From: Locusta migratoria
Lineage: Eukaryota > Arthropoda > Insecta > Orthoptera > Acrididae
Length of the DNA stretch: 64,000 bases
Assembly (NCBI GenBank): GCA_026315105.1
Contig: CM048744.1
Span: 341,962,168-342,026,167, forward strand
Direction of reading: 5' to 3'
This document shows positions 1 through 11,744 of the stretch, one piece after another. The notes beneath the pieces are model-generated. The model did no database searches. It was not told the DNA's origin and saw nothing but the letters and a program-made list of their open reading frames with translations. How positions within the stretch are numbered: position 1 is the stretch's first letter; each line of letters begins with the position of its first letter. A program made the position numbers and the translations under genes.

Positions 1-527
1 ACACATAGATTTGCTCCTAGGATATGTTATTGGTTATACATGTACCCCACCAAATCTATAGCAAAGAGTACAATTTGATAAAACCTGTGAAAGTTATGGT
101 AAAAATAATCCCATTAGATGGTACCTTACATGGAGTTATTGGCAGAGTTTATTTTTGGCTTTAAAGGAGCTATAACATGTTTCACAGTTTATCATCTTCA
201 ACAACAAAAGGTTTTTTTTTCCCCCTCTGACAAGATGTAAAGCATATTATCACCCACATAAGTCCACAAATACTCTGCCAATAATTTCATGATGAGGTAT
301 GTAAATAAATGTAGGCATTAAGAAATTCAACTTCAGTCCTAAAAAATGTTTGCTATAGAACTAAAATACTATTGACATAAAGTAAATAAACAGCTCAAGG
401 CCACATGAAAAAGCTTTTGTGCTTTATGAAAACTGATGTCAAAATATATTTGTACAATTGCTCCTCTAGGCAAATAAGCAAGACATCCATACATGCTGAA
501 TTCTAGATTTCAGCCTTATCATACATC

Positions 528-530
<3 letters not shown>

Positions 531-571
<41 letters not shown>
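531..571. repeat. (AC)n microsatellite
   Basis: About 20 uninterrupted AC dinucleotides inside the DDRGK1 intron. An apparent His-Thr ORF across it is a by-product of the repeat. Confidence 0.97.
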
Positions 572-574
<3 letters not shown>

Positions 575-621
575 TACATCTATGGCCACCACACTCCAAA
601 TCATGTTCTACAGTGAGGGAT

Positions 622-645
622 TGGGGGGGGGGGGAGGGGGAGGGG
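622..645. repeat. G-rich homopolymer run
   Basis: A 12-nt G run followed by two shorter G runs separated by single A residues. One of several long G/C homopolymers in this window. Confidence 0.9.
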
Positions 646-1048
646 ATAGGATGGCTTCAAGGTGGTGATAGAGATGGACAAAGCACGGCCTTACAAAGCA
701 TGTAAGAACTGAATGGGTGGAATGAGATGCAGTTTACAAAAGCAATGAGGAGGCGGGAAGTGGAGGGAAGTAAAACAAACAAACAACATGAATTAGGTGA
801 AGTGTAGCAGTAGGATAGGAATTATTGGAGTGGGCAGAAAAGGGATTATCACAGGAGAAAGTACTGTAAGGATAACTCCCATCTGTATAGTTTAGAAGAG
901 CTGGTACACTGCTTGGAAGAAGGCTCATCATGAATGTCAAGTGTGAATACTCTACCAACTCCTTCCCTTATTATAAATATGACACTAAATCCTAAAAATA
1001 GCCAAAATAATATACAACAAAAAAAAACATAACTTTTATGTAACATAC

Positions 1049-1312
1049 CTTAATATGGTCAACAAACTCCTGAAGCAAATTTGATTCACTTTCAGTTTCA
1101 GCATTTTCTTCAAAGCCCTCTTCCTCCACACTAAATGCTGCTTTCATTTTGAGATATTCCTCATGTTCCTGACGTTCCTTTTCTTCACGAGCGCGCCTCT
1201 CAGCTTCTTCTTTTTGTTTCTCTTCAAGTGCAGCACGTTCTTCTTCTTTTTGTCTTTCAGCTTCACTCTGTTCCTGACGACGCTTTCGTTCCTCACGCTC
1301 TCTTTCTTCTGC
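1049..1312 (-). CDS. DDRGK1: DDRGK1 exon 4 (coiled-coil and start of C-terminal domain)
   Basis: The reading frame is 88 codons, phase 0 at both ends. It is bounded by an acceptor (AACTCAAG, 1320-1313) and a donor (GTATGT at 1048-1043). The translation begins AEEREREERKRRQE, continues as a charged Glu/Arg/Lys helix, then reads EEYLKMKAAFSVEEEGFEE and ends LLQEFVDHIK. This matches the DDRGK1/UFBP1 family, in which the long charged helix precedes the winged-helix DDRGK domain. The protein is an ER-membrane adaptor of the UFL1 ufmylation ligase (family knowledge). The exon joins in frame to exon 3 at 23613, giving ...KAQRE-AEERERE... The C-terminal DDRGK motif itself is outside the window. Recognition rests on both the conserved motif and the compatible splice phases. 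Confidence 0.95.
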
Positions 1313-1989
1313 CTTGAGTTAAATAAAATTTTTGTGAAGAAAAATATACAAAGCCCTAACAATATATTAATTACTTGTTATTTCAGTTTCAAATAGATGA
1401 TTTTTGAAAATAAGTTTCATATTAAGCTATTGCCTTACATAAATAGAACAAACAGAGAAACAAGCAGATTTATCAATTAGGGACCTGAAAATTTAGCATC
1501 TATTTTTGGCAAAATTAGCATCTATTTTTTGGACATCATATAGCCTATTTAATAAGTATTTGGTTACTTCCTCTTACAAATGTAAAGTATGTCACACCTT
1601 TTATGTGATAAATGCTTCATTAACTATTATTTAATCAATCTATGTAAGGAAGGAAACAAAACTGATATTTTACAAAATGATTTTTTAAAATTATTTTTTT
1701 ATTTTCAAAAGAAAGGATTGTACATATTTCAGCATGCTCTCTTAGAGATTGCATCTCCTATCTGTCAGTACTGTGTTGTTGTGAGATAAAATATGTTCAC
1801 TGTCAACATTGTTAGTTGCAGGCCACAACAAAGTCATATAACGTTTTGCAAACATTTCATGATCTTTTTCAGTGCGAATGGCACTCGAAACATCCTTGAT
1901 ATCGACAATATCACTTTAAGCCACTGTTGTAAAATTCTTTTTAAATGGGCATAGCCACTAGACACCACTTGTCTTGATAAACATAGTCT

Positions 1990-2844
1990 TCATGACGACA
2001 GCTTTATCAAGATTGTTTAAAATGACTTCCTTGGAAAAAAGCGTCAGAGCTATACACTCAAATCCCTTATGATTTGGGTCTTTGCTTCTCAGTAAAGCCA
2101 GTTTGATCTTGGCAGAATTAGCTGCCTTGCTAAAAACATCTTAACATGCAGCCTGCTCTATTTAGAGCATGCCATGCTTGTATTTTTCCTTTTGAGAACT
2201 GTCCTTCACATACAGCTCCCAAATATAATTCTAGTTTGGCCAGTTTTGGGTACAGAATATGAGCTGTAGTATACTTTGAGCCCTAAAGCAAAGTTAGGAA
2301 CTCTCTGATTTGTGGCAACTTAAAGAACTCTACAATGTCAAGGAAATAATTTTCTAAATAAAACACTGATTCAAACTAGCTGTTCCACTGAGTGATTACT
2401 GGTAATCAAAACTGTTTAGCTTCCTTGGAATCATTCTTTGCCTTGAGAAACTGGATGTATTTATATTTTCACTTCCTTGTAGTTAGGAATGCTGATTTTA
2501 CCATGGTGACCACTTCATTCAATTCACACATAACTGTTGTGAAGCACTTGCCAATTAAACTGAGTTTGTGTGCCCAACAGTGCACATGAATCAGATGGTC
2601 AATCAATAATCACTTCTAAAGTATCATAACAGAGTGTCATGTACAGAGCACTGTCACTAACAAATACACGAACAGCATCATAATGGCACTTTGTGCTCAT
2701 TTAATTCTAATATTATTCTGCAACATTCTGTGGCATTTGCTGCTTTACAGCAGCAGGGAACATCTTCCATTCTTCTTCAACAGACAGTTGGAAAACAATG
2801 ACAAACACACAGCATCCCATTATGTCCATTGCATCATAACAAAG

Positions 2845-2897
<53 letters not shown>

Positions 2898-2942
2898 CAG
2901 ATAAAGCTTCAGTGATCGATTGTTTGTGGTCAGAAACAATTT
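1990..2942 (-). pseudogene. hAT transposase, catalytic exon (broken)
   Basis: It begins after a strong acceptor (TTTATTCCCAG, ending 2943). Recognisable segments, read across frameshifts and stops, are HYDAVRVFVSDSALYM, HVHCWAHKLSLIGKCF, then VITQWNS followed by FESVFYLENYFLDIVEFFK. This is the usual hAT order: Asp in a VSDSA-type motif, then a C-W-A-H region, then a W-N-S region. The poly(T) tract at 2847-2895 (poly-Lys on this strand) is an expansion within the exon. At least three stops and one frameshift are visible. The transposase type resembles the hAT group that gave rise to vertebrate CGGBP1. Confidence 0.78.
2847..2895. repeat. poly(T) tract of 49 nt
   Basis: An uninterrupted T run inside the decayed hAT transposase exon. 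No retroposed body is attached, so it looks like a local A/T expansion rather than an mRNA tail. Confidence 0.95.
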
Positions 2943-3947
2943 CTGGGAATAAAGAAATAAAAGCATGTAACACAAAAGACATAATAATCACAAGATTGCC
3001 ATAATAGTTTCTCTTACTGTTCAAGTTATTTTGTAGAGTGAACTTGGTGTATACTGATTTTAAAATTAATTTTATTCATTAGCTACAAAATAAGCTTGCA
3101 ACGATAGAAATTGATACAACACTTTCATTATATCCAACAGTCAATTCTATGACTGTTCTTTCAATTTTATGAGAGACTCATTAAGACAAAACCTTGTCTC
3201 ACAAACCGTATTTTTGACTGTGTGCCAGATATAAAAGAAATTGTACTCACAAAAGAAGTGAACTATGATAATGTGGAACATATGATTGTTGTGTAAAAGG
3301 AAGTTCAAAATTTCGTTAAATGCAATAAGTTGAGGATTTTATGTTTCAGTTGCGGGGAAAATTCGGCACTGGTTACAGGTAAGACAATATTCATTTGCCC
3401 CCGAGCACTACCAATTTTTCTTTGTATCTCCCGAATATCCATATAATGACTGTGGGAAGTAATAAGCGCAGATTTCCTCCCACCACTACTCATTCGGCAA
3501 TTTAAATGGCACAGCAAGGCACGCCCCCTGACACTCTCGCCAGCCACTACTTGAGTCATCAATTTATCGTGACTAAAAGTAGCCATTCATATACGTAACA
3601 CTAGCAACGAAATACAGTAACAAAAACATTTTGCAGTGGGCTCAATTAAAAAAATAAATACGTTAAGAAAGTGGCAACTGGTAGCAGAAACATTTTAAAA
3701 GTCAAAACTGCCATACTAATTTTGAAGAGTATCGAACAAGGAAATGATTATATGTTGAGAATACGTGTTTCTTACGCACATTACTTTATCCGCAAACTTT
3801 CATTTGTCGCAAATAATATGATATTCTTGTTGCACGCAAGCATCATTTATTCTAAACATAACATTTAGTGCACCGAAACTAAGGACTGTTTTACCATTAT
3901 TATTTGTAACATTTGTAACTGTCAAATCAAAAAAGCAAATAACTTAC

Positions 3948-4420
3948 TTGGCAAATATTTCTCATGCAATGTCGTTACGCATGGTAGATCTTTGTTAGAT
4001 ATTTCATTGTGGATTGATTTTCGAGCTTTTCAAGTGGAATGTTGGCTTTTGCAAACACTTCAAAAGTTCTTTTTGCGAAATTGTTTTTTCTAATTTTCTT
4101 CTTTTAGCGCTTTTAATGTTTCAGTAATTAATCACTGTGTTTAGAAGCTCCAGCATTTATCACACGTGAACATAGTGCTGCTCTGATTTAATGTGTGTTT
4201 CAATACTGTCTTTCTTTCCCCACCCAATTCTACAGTTGCAAAATTTGCAAATCGCTGTTTTCACATTGGTTGCTGACAAGCCCTCATTAGCATACTGTCG
4301 AGCCCTTTCATACGCATTCACAGCCTTGCGACCCATATTCGGCAGCGCAAGGAGATTGGAATAGAGGGAATTGGCATTATCTATACTGAGTACATATGTC
4401 AGTTGAAGCCTGTTCGCCAT
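3948..4420 (-). pseudogene. hAT transposase, N-terminal zinc-finger exon (CGGBP1-like)
   Basis: It opens MANRLQLTYVLSIDN and contains CKFCNCRIGWGKKDSIETH followed by IKSEQH, a C-x2-C...H-x4-H finger of the BED/CGGBP1 type. After a frameshift the reading continues FAKANIPLEKLENQSTMKYL, typical of the segment that follows this finger in hAT transposases. It ends at a canonical GTAAGT donor (3947-3942), so the element's gene was spliced. The first 86 codons are still open; the rest is shifted. Confidence 0.75.
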
Positions 4421-4707
4421 CTTTGTCAGTTTTGGAATCCTATTTATCTATTAAACTATGCATAAAGTCGATCCTCACACTGTTAATGCATTGAGCTGAC
4501 AGTCACTGGAAAGTATGTACTTTCAAACAATATACTTTCTTGAATAAATAGTAAAATATACACATCATAATATATTTGAAAACTTACTTTTTAAAGGCTG
4601 ATTTCCAATCTTTTAACATGTTGTACATCACGGCAAAACCATCTGAAGTTTTAGCCTGTTTTAAGTAACATAAAACATTATCTCTACAATACGAACACTT
4701 CTACAAA

Positions 4708-4782
4708 ACTTAGCAATATGGCGGAGGCAGGCTTCATTTTTTCAGCATAAGGGCGTCTCCCTGAATTCTAACCTCCTTGCGG
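4708..4782 (+). repeat. Dispersed module A (AGGGCGTCTCC... family)
   Basis: Contains AATATGGCGG, then ...AAGGGCGTCTCC, then ATTCTAACCTCCTTG. The same ordered blocks recur at 39621-39676 and 48962-49032. It lies within the right third of the hAT element. Function unknown; probably the end of a short transposon. Confidence 0.6.
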
Positions 4783-5245
4783 CAACACTACACAACAATG
4801 ACAAAAGTGAAACCAACAGAAACATAACCAGTACCAAACTGTACACTGGTGCAAATTCTTTTCATTACTAGTTAGTTGTCAGGCCCCAAGTGACATGAAT
4901 GCGTCCTACGTTGCCATATGTGGCATTTATCTTGCGCAGAGCTCGCTCCAACACAAAAGTTAATGTGGCACCCCAGCTTGTAGGTTCAATTATATATGCT
5001 GGACTTTGTGCACGGCCACATTCCCAGGCCCCCCTCTCGTCCATTTTTCTCTCGCTCAAAATCATGCGATTTTATATACAAATGAAAAATGATTGCTTTT
5101 TAATGAGTTTTATAGGCAAAAAATTGTGGCAATAGAAGACATCACAAAATTTGCAAGAAAATAGCATTTATTACGTAACATCACGTTTTTCATATTTTGA
5201 GACGAAATTTGCATTTATCACAAGTTGCGAATTTTTCAGGTCGCT

Positions 5246-6228
5246 ATCAATTACTCATACACCAAGATGAAGAATACTGCAGTCAACACCATCTGAATAT
5301 GAGAAGATATTGTGCCAAAGTACAAGTTTACAAGGATATTTAACTATTTATTTATAGTATTTTGATTGTTCGCTTCCACTGTTTGTTCTTCCTGTAACCT
5401 TCCTTAATGTATTATTGCTGAGTTGTTAATAGTTGTAGTATACAATGCAACAATTTTATTGTCTAACTTGTAAAGTAAAATTTGTTTGGCAACACTCAGT
5501 TCCTCAAATTAAAGCAATTAGAAATATATGTGCGATATTAGAAAATGGGTAGACTCAAGTCAAATACCATCACTGAGTCACAGATAGGCAAAGAAGGAAG
5601 AAGAAGGAGAAGAAGAAGAAGAAACACACACACCTAAATCTATAGCCACATCCTATATTGTGACGTTGGAATTTTGTATATGATATCATCGCTGGAAGGC
5701 AGTTTTGAGGTGGGTTTATTTATAGATAAGAACAACAAATAAATTTTCAACATTCACTTTACAATGACATTCAATTTACTGACCACACAAGTATATATTA
5801 AGTATCAGTCAGCCATAGACCAGCAGGAGCATTAATTATTTAATATAACCTCGTCCATTTACATTCACCAAGCAAAACGTTATGTTCTAAATTAAAATTA
5901 AATTTGAAAAATTTATCATTTATAATGGAAATAACAGTTCCGTGAAAATTTAATATTGTCATAGTTTTCAGCGGAACACGCACAACCCAGCCATTTTGTC
6001 CCAGCATACACGATAATGACAGTTGACAATGTTGGCATGCCAACTGACATAAGTAAAATGCATCAGTACTGGGACTCTAGAATTTCATTCATACAATCAA
6101 ACATACATTAGGCCCACTGTCTTCTGCCATTCCAAAGTGTCTCAAAATTTGGGTGCAATCTGCAATGGAGGGGGGAGGGGAGAAGAAGAGACGCAGGGCC
6201 AGGTTAGTTGGTTGGTTTCATGATTAAT
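5246..6228. other. Intronic sequence, no gene seen
   Basis: AT-rich DNA inside DDRGK1 intron 3, between the hAT element and the IS630/Tc1-type element. It includes a GAA-rich microsatellite at about 5591-5624. No domain or transposon end was recognised. Confidence 0.6.
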
Positions 6229-6434
6229 GTCAGTATAAATATGAAAACTTAATAAATCACGGAATAATATAGACAGAGAGGTAAAAATTGACACACATGC
6301 TTGGAATGACATGGGGCTTTATTAGAACAAAAAAGAAAAAAGTTCAAAAATGTCCAACAGATGGCGCTTCATCTGATCAGAAAAGCAATAATTAGCATAA
6401 CAAATTAAGACAAAGCAAAGGTGATATTCTTTAC

Positions 6435-6610
6435 AGGAAACGCTCAATATGTTCACCATCATTCCTCAACAATAGCTGTGGTCAAGGAATAATGTTGTGA
6501 ACAGCACTGTAAAGCATGTCCGGAGTTATGGTGAGGCATGGGTGTCAGATGTTGTCTTTCAGCATCCCTAGAGATGTCGGTCGATCACAATACACTTGCG
6601 AGTTCAGGTA
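6435..6610 (-). pseudogene. IS630-type transposase, C-terminal end
   Basis: Reads RPTSLGMLKDNI, then HPCLTITPDMLYSAVHNII, then PQLLLRNDGEHIERFL and a stop. This is the conserved tail of DDE_3-type transposases in this insect family. Two internal stops are visible (after KDNI and before PQLLL). It joins conceptually to the piece at 8640-8508 once the LINE is removed. Confidence 0.8.
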
Positions 6611-8507
6611 CATCTACATCTACATACATACTCCACAATAAACCATAAGGTGCGTGGGGAAGGGTACACTGTACCACTACTAGGCATTTCTTTTCCTATT
6701 CCACTCCCAAATAGAGCCCTAATTTCTCTTATCTTGTCTTTGTGATCACTTCTCGAAATGTAAGAAGGTGGCAGCAAGATCGTACTACAATCAGCTTCAA
6801 ATTCTGGCCCTCTAAATTTCCTCAACAGAAGTTCACGAAAAGAATGTCGTCTTTTCTCCAGCAATCCCCAATTGAGTTGCCGGAGCATTTCCGTGACACT
6901 CGCGCATTGGTCAAACCTATGAGTAACAAACCTAGCTGCTCGCCTATGAACTGCTTCTATGTCTTCCTTTAAACTGATCTGCTGCGGGTCCCAAACACTT
7001 GAGCAATACTAAAGATGTGGTTGTACAAGCATTTTATGCGCAGTCTTATTTACAGAAGATGTACATCTGTCCCAAAGTTCTCCCAATAAACCAAAGTCAG
7101 CTGTCCGCCTTACTCACAACTGTCCTTACATGTTCGTACCATTTCATATTGCTCTGCAATGTTACACCTAGATATTTTAATAACGCGACTGCATCAAGAA
7201 GCTCACTACTAATGCTGTATTCGAACATATGAGATTTTTTTTCCTACTCATGCACATCACCTTACATTTTTCTACATTGAGAGCAAGCTGCCATTCTTCG
7301 CACCAACTAGAAATTTTATCTAAGTCATCCTGTATGCTATTACAGTCAGTTAAAGGCAACACCCTCCCATACACCACAGCATCATCAGCAAACAGCCGCA
7401 AATTACAACTTACTCTGTCCGTCAGATCATTTATATAGATAGAAAATAATAGCGGTCCCCTGCGGCACGCCTGACGATACACTTGTCTCGGATGAACACT
7501 CACCGTCAAGAACAATGTACTGCGTTCTATTATTTAAGAAGTCTTCCAGCCAGTCACAAATCTGTGAACCTAGTCAATAAGCTCGTATCTTCATTATCAG
7601 TCTGCAGTGTGGCACCGCGTCGAACGCCTTTTTGAAGTCGAGTAAAACACAATCCGCCTGTTGCCCTTCATTCATGGCTCGCAAGATGTCATGTGAGAAA
7701 AGGGCAAGCTGAGTTTCACATGAACGATGTTTCCTAAACTTGTGGTGATTCACAGAAAGAAGCTTTTCTGTTACAAGGAAATTTACTATATTCAAACTGA
7801 GAATATGCCCCAAAATTCAACATGAAACTGATGTAAACGATATTGGCCTGTAATTGTGTGGGTCAGTTCTCTTTCCTTTCTTATAAACGGAAGTCACCTG
7901 AGATTTTTTTCAGTCACTAGGAACTTTGCGCTGAATTTAAGATTCATGATAAATGCAAGCTAAGTAGGGGGCCAATGCTGCAGAATACTCTTTGTAAAAC
8001 CGAACTGGTATTCCATCCGGACCAGCAGACTTTTTCGTATTTAGCTCTCTCAGCTGCTTCTCTACACCGGAAATACCTATTACTATGTCCTCCATTTTGG
8101 AATTGGTACGTTGATCAAATGATGGTACATTTGTGCGGTCCTCCTGCGTGAAAGATTTCTTAAAGGTTAAATTTAGAACTTCAGCTTTCCATTTGTTTTC
8201 TTCTATTACTGCCCCGGAATGATCAACGAGTGACTGGATAATGGGCCTTGACCCCCTTATCGATTTTACATACGACCAGAATTTTTTCGGGTTCTAGGAA
8301 AGATCTTTTGCTAAGGTATGGCTGTGGTAATTATCGTATGCTTCACACATCGATCTTTTTATAGACGCACGAATCTCTACTATCTTTTGCCTGTCATCAT
8401 TTGCGTGTTCTTTTTTGAACCGAGAGTGCAACAGTCTTTGCTTTCTCAGTAGCTTTCTAACATTATTGTTATACCACGGTGGATCTCTTCCATCCTTAAT
8501 CGACTTT
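6611..8507 (-). mobile_element. 5'-truncated non-LTR retrotransposon (Jockey/CR1-like)
   Basis: Inserted inside the transposase of the surrounding DNA element; coding direction is minus, so its 3' end is at 6611. The 3' end is a run of CATCTA units (TAGATG on the coding strand) instead of poly(A). Reverse transcriptase blocks are recognisable at 7177-7813. The 5' end stops at 8507, just upstream of a linker region, so the endonuclease is missing. The host sequence resumes in register on both sides. Confidence 0.85.
7177..8500 (-). pseudogene. LINE reverse transcriptase (broken)
   Basis: In coding order: PPWYNNNVRKLLRKQRLLHS (linker before RT, 8590-8294), FRKHRSCETQLALFSHDI and DCVLLDFKKAFDAVPH (7813-7574), then IYINDLTD, LRLFADDAVVYG and LALNVEKCKVM (7515-7177). 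FADD is the catalytic box and DFKKAFDAV the preceding RT motif. Frameshifts separate the segments. A C-terminal stretch (LNWGLLEKRRHSFRELLLR) follows at 6880-6820. Confidence 0.85.
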
Positions 8508-8640
8508 ACCCCAAAGCCAATAATCGCACGGACTGAGATCTGGGGACCTGGGAGGCCAAGCATGACGAAAGTTATTGGCTGAGTACACAATCATCACCAA
8601 ACAACACACGCAAGAGATATTTCACGCATCTAGCAATAAC
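8508..8640 (-). pseudogene. IS630-type transposase, middle fragment
   Basis: Reads ARCVKYLLRVLFGDDCVLSQ and, after a frameshift, HFRHAWPPRSPDLSPCDYW. The last part is the W-P-x-R-S-P-D-L-x-P-x-D box containing the second catalytic Asp of IS630/mariner enzymes. It is followed by WLWG and then cut by the LINE. Confidence 0.8.
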
Positions 8641-8770
8641 TACCCCCCCTCCCCCCCTCCAAGTAAAATTCCATGTCATTCCAAGCATGTTTGTCAATTT
8701 TTACCTCTCTATCTATATTATTCCACGATTTATTAAGTTTTCAAATTTATACTGACTTTTTGATCACCCG

Positions 8771-9529
8771 GTACATTGTCATCAGTTCCTCCTACCTTAC
8801 AACCATAAAATACTGAATAATGTTACTATTATATAATTTTCAAAGGTTCACTCTCTCTTAGCATAACTTCAACAAATTTGAGTTAATTAAACATAATTCA
8901 CTGTCACAGTCCAATGTTTCAGTTTTCAACAGAACCAGTAAAACAGCAAAATACATAACACCAAAGGACAACAATAAAATCTCTCAATATCACATACAAT
9001 TTTTATAAAATACTGTAGTAGACAGTCAAAGGACCACTACCTATTAGACTCCTTTTAGTCACCACTTATGACAGGTGAGAAAATATGATAAGTAAAGTGT
9101 AACTCCATAATCTGCAGGGTGATTCAGGGAAAGGGTGGGATATGGAGACGTCAGTACTGCCCAACAGGATGCGCAAAGACTTCCGAGAATACAATGGGTG
9201 ATGTATTTGTCCATTGGGTGTGCTTACCTGAACCTGAATTACTCACTTACTGCGAATTTCAAATCTGTATATGATAAAGTCAGTTTAAAAATGGAAAGTC
9301 CAGGTCAGAATTAACAATATAGTAATAAGGGCAGTTTACAACTCACTGCAAAGACATAACGATGAGCTGCAAATGAAGTCAGTTTAATATTCATAGCTTG
9401 AGCCCCCAGCAAACTGGATGTGCAATTCAAACAATACTGTTCAGTAAGCACTGCACCAACAGGGGCAAAGTAAGACAGTCAGAATTTTCAGGTCTGTTTG
9501 GCTACTTTTTATGTCCAGGGGTCAACTGT
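8771..9529. other. Intronic sequence, nothing recognised
   Basis: AT-rich stretch of DDRGK1 intron 3 between the Tc1-type element and the first Penelope-like element. No ORF, repeat end or RNA gene seen. Confidence 0.5.
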
Positions 9530-9921
9530 CCGCTCCTCGTTTCAACACACAAAAGTGATTAAATAGATTGCGGGTAACAGCCTTTTTGCCTCATCAGGTG
9601 TGCTGATGTACTGCCATGGGTGCGGCCTGGGTGGGGTATATATCAGATTCCCTCCTCCTCCTTCGGGTGCTCTGTCTGAGCCCATCGTGGTCCGCATCCA
9701 GTCCACGGTTAAGATCCCGCCTTCTCTTGCCCGTCATCTTGGCATTCCCTCCTAGGTCTCCAGGTCCGTGACTGGGGGGGGGGGGGGTGGTTCACTGGTG
9801 GAGGTGTTCCATCTGTTTCTCCACCCGCTCTCAAAGTCAGTACACTATGGGATGTTTTATTCCTCATCTTAATCTGCGTAATAGCTCGTTCCCAAGCTTT
9901 GCTAAGAAAATAGCTGTTGTC

Positions 9922-10190
9922 TCAATTCAGTTTTGGTTTCCTTTTTCTGATCTCTGTAGTCTCTTTGATGATACAGTCCCAGTATTTTGAAGTTCGTGCT
10001 CGGACCTCAGTCTGGTCATAATCCATACCAATGCTCGGTGATTCCAGACTTATTTGGCTGTTGTAACCTCGTGTGCCTTTGGTGCTTGTGGCATTGTTCT
10101 TCAATGGTACGAATAGACTATCCTATGTATTCCTCACCGCATTGGCAATGTTTCTTGTAAACTCTTGATTTATGAAGACCAAGGTCATCC
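9922..10190 (-). pseudogene. Penelope GIY-YIG endonuclease domain (copy 1)
   Basis: Reads SRVYKKHCQCGEEYIG (GIY-YIG core with the Cys-x-Cys-Gly pattern of Penelope endonucleases), SIRTIEEQCHKHQR, and further on YDQTEVRARTSKYWDCIIKE with TTEIRKRK, the usual C-terminal block. One stop lies directly after EEYIG. Confidence 0.8.
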
Positions 10191-10199
10191 TTAATAATG

Positions 10200-11700
10200 C
10201 CAAGAAGAGCTCTGGTTTTTACGAGAAAGCAGAAGATGGTTTTAACTTGGTATCTGCATAAATTGCATCCAATTTTTCAGGATGAGGCCACAAAAAATGG
10301 AATGAAAGCCACAACCATATTTTCCAAAGGTTCATCAACAGTTTCTGCTTGTTGTGCTATGGGAAGTAGAGCTTTCTGGATTCGATCTTCCGTGTAACCT
10401 CCCTTCAGAAACACAGATTTCAGATGGTCCAATTCTTGTTGGAGACGGCCCTTGTCAGATAAGAGTGCGAGCTCTGTGTACAAGAGTTTTTAGCATGCCA
10501 TTCCTCTGTACAGGGCAGTGGCAGCTATCTGCATGTAGGTACAAATCGGCATGTCTTCTTCCTATATATGCTGTGTCCCAGCATGCTATAATCTCATCTT
10601 CTAATCAGAATATCCCAGAAGGGAAGCTTCCTATCCGCTTCGACCTCCATGATAAAATTAATATTCACGTGCCTAGAGTTGAGATGAGATGAGTAAAAAA
10701 CTCCATCGCCTTATCTCTTCCATGTGGCCATATAACAACGGTATTATACCACAAGTGGGCTTTAGATTTGCTGATTCCAAAGCTTCCTCCTCAAAATGTT
10801 CCATGTACAGGTTGGCGACAATGGGAGGGAAAGGACTCCCCATAGCAACTCATTCCGTCTGCTCGTAGTATCCACTGTCAAATAGAAAATATGTTGACAT
10901 AAGAATATCTTTGAAGAGGCTGGTGGATTCATCATCAAATTTATGTACGATTAGTTTCGAAGATTCAGGTAAGAGCACTCTGGTGAACAGAGAGACCAAG
11001 TCAAACTCGCAAATATGTCAAATTTCTTGAGTATCAGGTTGTTGATATGTCCCAGAGTAGAGTTGCAGATATGGTGTGGACATTTCCCCACATAGGGGGG
11101 GAGCAACTCCTTGAGGCATTTGGCAAGAAGATACTTCGGGGGGGGGGGGGGGGGGCACCAATGTTGCTCATGCTCACAATCTGACAACGTGGCATCGATT
11201 CCTCGCGAACCTTCGGCAATCAGTACAGCCTCATAGGAACAGAGGCCCTAGGGTGTAACTTCTTTGTAACCTCTTCAGGGAGACCGGAATCTTTGCAAAG
11301 ATCCAGAGTCTTCCTCTCAACCCTCTTGGTAGTATCGGCGTCAATCTTCTGGTATGGACTGTCATCTAGCAGGTCTTGAATCTTCTTAGTGTAATACCGG
11401 TGAGATAAGATTACTGTAGTGTTACCCTTGTCTGCTGGTAAGACCTCTATGTCTGGATCTCCTCTTAGCTTCTGAATAGTTGCCCCTTCTCTGTTGGAAA
11501 TGTTCGGTTTCATAGGTCTTGTTTTTGTTAGCGCCCTGCAGGTTTCATGATGCACCTCTTTGGCTGCCTCAGGTGGGAGTCAAGCAGCCGTTTGTTCCAC
11601 TGCACTGTTGATGTCAGCAATGGGTGTTTCTTTAGTAGTTGGAGCAAAATTCAAACCTTTTATTAGAACCGAGACATCATTACCCAGTTTTTTGTTGGTA
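10200..11700 (-). pseudogene. Penelope reverse transcriptase (copy 1)
   Basis: An N-terminal block reads IEVLPADKGNTTVIL, SPYQKIDADTTKRVERK and KKLHPRASVPMRLY (11555-11220). A next block reads NIGAP (interrupted by the G run), then YLLAKCLKELLPPYVGKCPH. A later block LQQELDHLKSVFLKGGYTED follows at 10440-10380. Frames change repeatedly. The segment order agrees with copy 2 and with Penelope RTs in general. Confidence 0.8.
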
Positions 11701-11744
11701 AAATTAATGATAAATCCCTTGAGCCTATCCGGTAAAAACTTCAG

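Larger units (their letters stand above)
1..1048 (-). other. DDRGK1 intron 4 (5' part only)
   Basis: Sequence just downstream of the GTATGT donor that ends DDRGK1 exon 4. I searched both strands by eye for the next DDRGK1 exon (winged-helix and DDRGK region) and saw none, so the gene continues left of the window. Contents are AT-rich unique-looking DNA, an AC microsatellite and a G-rich run. Confidence 0.7.
1480..5245 (-). mobile_element. Complete but decayed hAT DNA transposon
   Basis: The left end reads GGGACCTGAAAATT and the right end reads AATTTTTCAGGTCGCT, imperfect terminal inverted repeats. They are flanked by an identical 8-bp duplication ATCAATTA (1472-1479 and 5246-5253), the length expected for hAT. 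The 3.8-kb interior holds a two-exon transposase on the minus strand, with a zinc-finger exon at 4420-3948 and a catalytic region from 2942 downward, plus a 49-nt T run. It lies inside DDRGK1 intron 3, in the same orientation as the gene. The transposase is full of stops, so the copy is inactive. Confidence 0.88.
6229..8770 (-). mobile_element. IS630/Tc1-mariner-type element with ~90-bp TIRs (deleted, split)
   Basis: Left (6229-6314) and right (8671-8769) ends are inverted copies of each other. Both contain GTCAGTATAAAT, TTAATAAATC, AGAGAGGTAAAAATTGAC and GCTTGGAATGACATGG. The right end adds the outer motif GGGTGATCA. The interior keeps only the last third of a minus-strand DDE transposase, in two pieces (8640-8508 and 6610-6435) separated by a LINE. 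The N-terminal two thirds are deleted. The family is one I know as abundant in Schistocerca genomes. Confidence 0.82.

Noticed and set aside
493..705. His/Thr-rich ORF across the AC repeat
   Set aside because: Translation of a microsatellite; no other coding evidence.
1144..1396. Open frames on both strands over the DDRGK1 exon 4 region, out of frame with it
   Set aside because: Shadows of the Glu/Arg-rich exon; the DDRGK1 frame matches a known family and has proper splice sites.
2683..3024. Poly-Phe and poly-Lys ORFs over the T run
   Set aside because: Products of the homopolymer inside a decayed hAT exon.
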